Assembly (NCBI GenBank): GCA_035505095.1
Contig: DATJRE010000254.1
Coordinates: 1 to 14,389, forward strand
From: JOPF133 sp035505095
GTDB lineage: Bacteria; Acidobacteriota; Terriglobia; Bryobacterales; Bryobacteraceae
Direction of reading: 5' to 3'
Length of the DNA stretch: 14,389 nucleotides
Shown here: positions 13,619-14,389 of the stretch, one piece after another
How positions within the stretch are numbered: position 1 is the first letter of the stretch
How the letters are laid out: each line of letters starts with the position of its first letter
Program-made: the position numbers and the translations under genes
The notes under the pieces: model-generated
The model's database searches: none
Told to the model about the DNA's origin: nothing
Seen by the model: the letters and a program-made list of their open reading frames with translations, nothing else

Positions 13619-14389
13619 AGATTGCCGGCGGCTGTTCGGCCAGGTGGAGGATGCCGCGCGAGGGATGGGCGTACGCGAGATCGAGGCCATCGTCTCGTTT
13701 GAAAGCCAGGCGCTGACGCGCTTCGCCAACAATGCCATTCACCAAAACGTGGCGGAGCGGGAGGCGCATCTTTCGGTGCGGCCGGTGATTGAGGGCCGCA
13801 CGGCGCGCGCGTCTACCAACCGGCTGGACGCGGAGTCGATCCGGCGGGTGGTGGAGGAAGCTGTCGCCATCACCCGGCTGACCGCGCCCGACCCGACCAT
13901 GCCGGAGCTGGCGGGGCCGGCGGATTACACACCCGTGGAGCGCTACTTCGCAGCCACCGCGCGGGCCACCCCCGAGGAGCGCGCGCAGACAGTGGCCGAA
14001 GCCATCGCCGTGGTGGAAGGCGCGGGGCAGACGGCGGCGGGCATTTATTCGACGGGCGAATCGGTGTATGCGCTGCTCAACTCGCGCGGCGTGTTTGCCC
14101 GCCACGCCGAGACGATGGCGCGCTTTTCGATTACGGCGATGGCTCCGGGCAGCTCCGGCTGGGCCAAGGCCAGCCACTGCGACCACCGCGCGCTTCGGCC
14201 GGCCGAACTGGCGCGCGCCGCGGCGGAGAAGGCCGCCCGGTCGGCCAACCCACGCGAGTTGCCGGCGGGCCGCTACACGGTGATTCTGGAGCCGGCGGCG
14301 GTGCTGGACCTGGTGGGCCAGATGTTCGGCGATTTCAGCGGCACTGCCGTGCGCGATGGCCGCAGCTTCCTGAACAACCGCATGGGCAG
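13608..14389 (+). CDS. PmbA/TldE-like partner of TldD (3' end outside window)
   Basis: First 260 residues of a second TldD/PmbA-family protein; the frame is open to the window end, and the usual length is about 440-450. The start ATG at 13608 has GGGAG 5 nt upstream and overlaps the last 11 nt of tldD. Recognisable parts are the N-terminal domain (ALTRFANNAIHQNVAEREA) and the central YTVILEPAAVLDLVGQMFGDF, which begins the second domain. No HExxxH is present in the visible part and none is expected in PmbA, since the active site is in TldD. Adjacent TldD and TldE genes fit the known obligate heterodimer. The missing C-terminus is the main limit on this call. Confidence 0.88.
   Translation, partial: MQAEDCRRLFGQVEDAARGMGVREIEAIVSFESQALTRFANNAIHQNVAEREAHLSVRPVIEGRTARASTNRLDAESIRRVVEEAVAITRLTAPDPTMPELAGPADYTPVERYFAATARATPEERAQTVAEAIAVVEGAGQTAAGIYSTGESVYALLNSRGVFARHAETMARFSITAMAPGSSGWAKASHCDHRALRPAELARAAAEKAARSANPRELPAGRYTVILEPAAVLDLVGQMFGDFSGTAVRDGRSFLNNRMG

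Overview
The window is GC-rich DNA, densely coding on both strands. Gene content and protein style resemble Acidobacteriota of the Solibacter/Bryobacter type: a Tat-exported sulfatase, an M20D amidohydrolase, a bacterial TMTC-like membrane/TPR protein, a cysteine-free ECF sigma partner and a TldD/PmbA pair. This assignment rests on recalled protein style, not on a search. There are no RNA genes, insertion sequences, phage genes or CRISPR arrays.

Layout. Positions 1-1386 (+) are the 3' part of an M20D (AbgB-like) amidohydrolase, facing an ACS-type MFS transporter at 1487-2701 (-). A 100-bp gap between their ends holds one copy of a GCGGAG-rich repeat. The divergent region 2702-2918 contains two tandem-repeat candidate operators. 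It leads into a stand-alone OmpR/PhoB-type winged-helix protein (2919-3299) and a Tat-signal sulfatase (3371-4834), separated by a perfect 9-bp inverted repeat. Next is a minus-strand operon, read from 8043 down to 4899: an FSA/TalC-type transaldolase, a small DUF3592-like membrane protein, and a large multi-pass membrane protein with TPRs.

Positions 8044-9132 are the least conventional part. About 620 bp (8158-8774) are three degenerate tandem units plus a partial one. Each unit combines a GCGGAG-rich purine tract with a copy of the 3' end of a small membrane-protein gene. The resident gene (8720-8972, -) carries a 1-bp insertion relative to the repeated copies, so its reading frame runs on through the array. 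Threonine synthase (9133-10323, +) follows with an almost leaderless start.

The last block (10412 to the window end, +) looks like one operon: an ECF sigma factor, a single-pass probable anti-sigma factor lacking the zinc motif, an unrecognised secreted protein, TldD, and the start of PmbA/TldE. Junctions are 2 nt, a 4-nt overlap, 17 nt and an 11-nt overlap. This sigma/anti-sigma/secreted-protein/TldDE arrangement is the best candidate here for an undescribed functional unit. The tandem gene-tail repeat and the 11-bp-phased operator before the winged-helix gene are the most notable non-coding signals.
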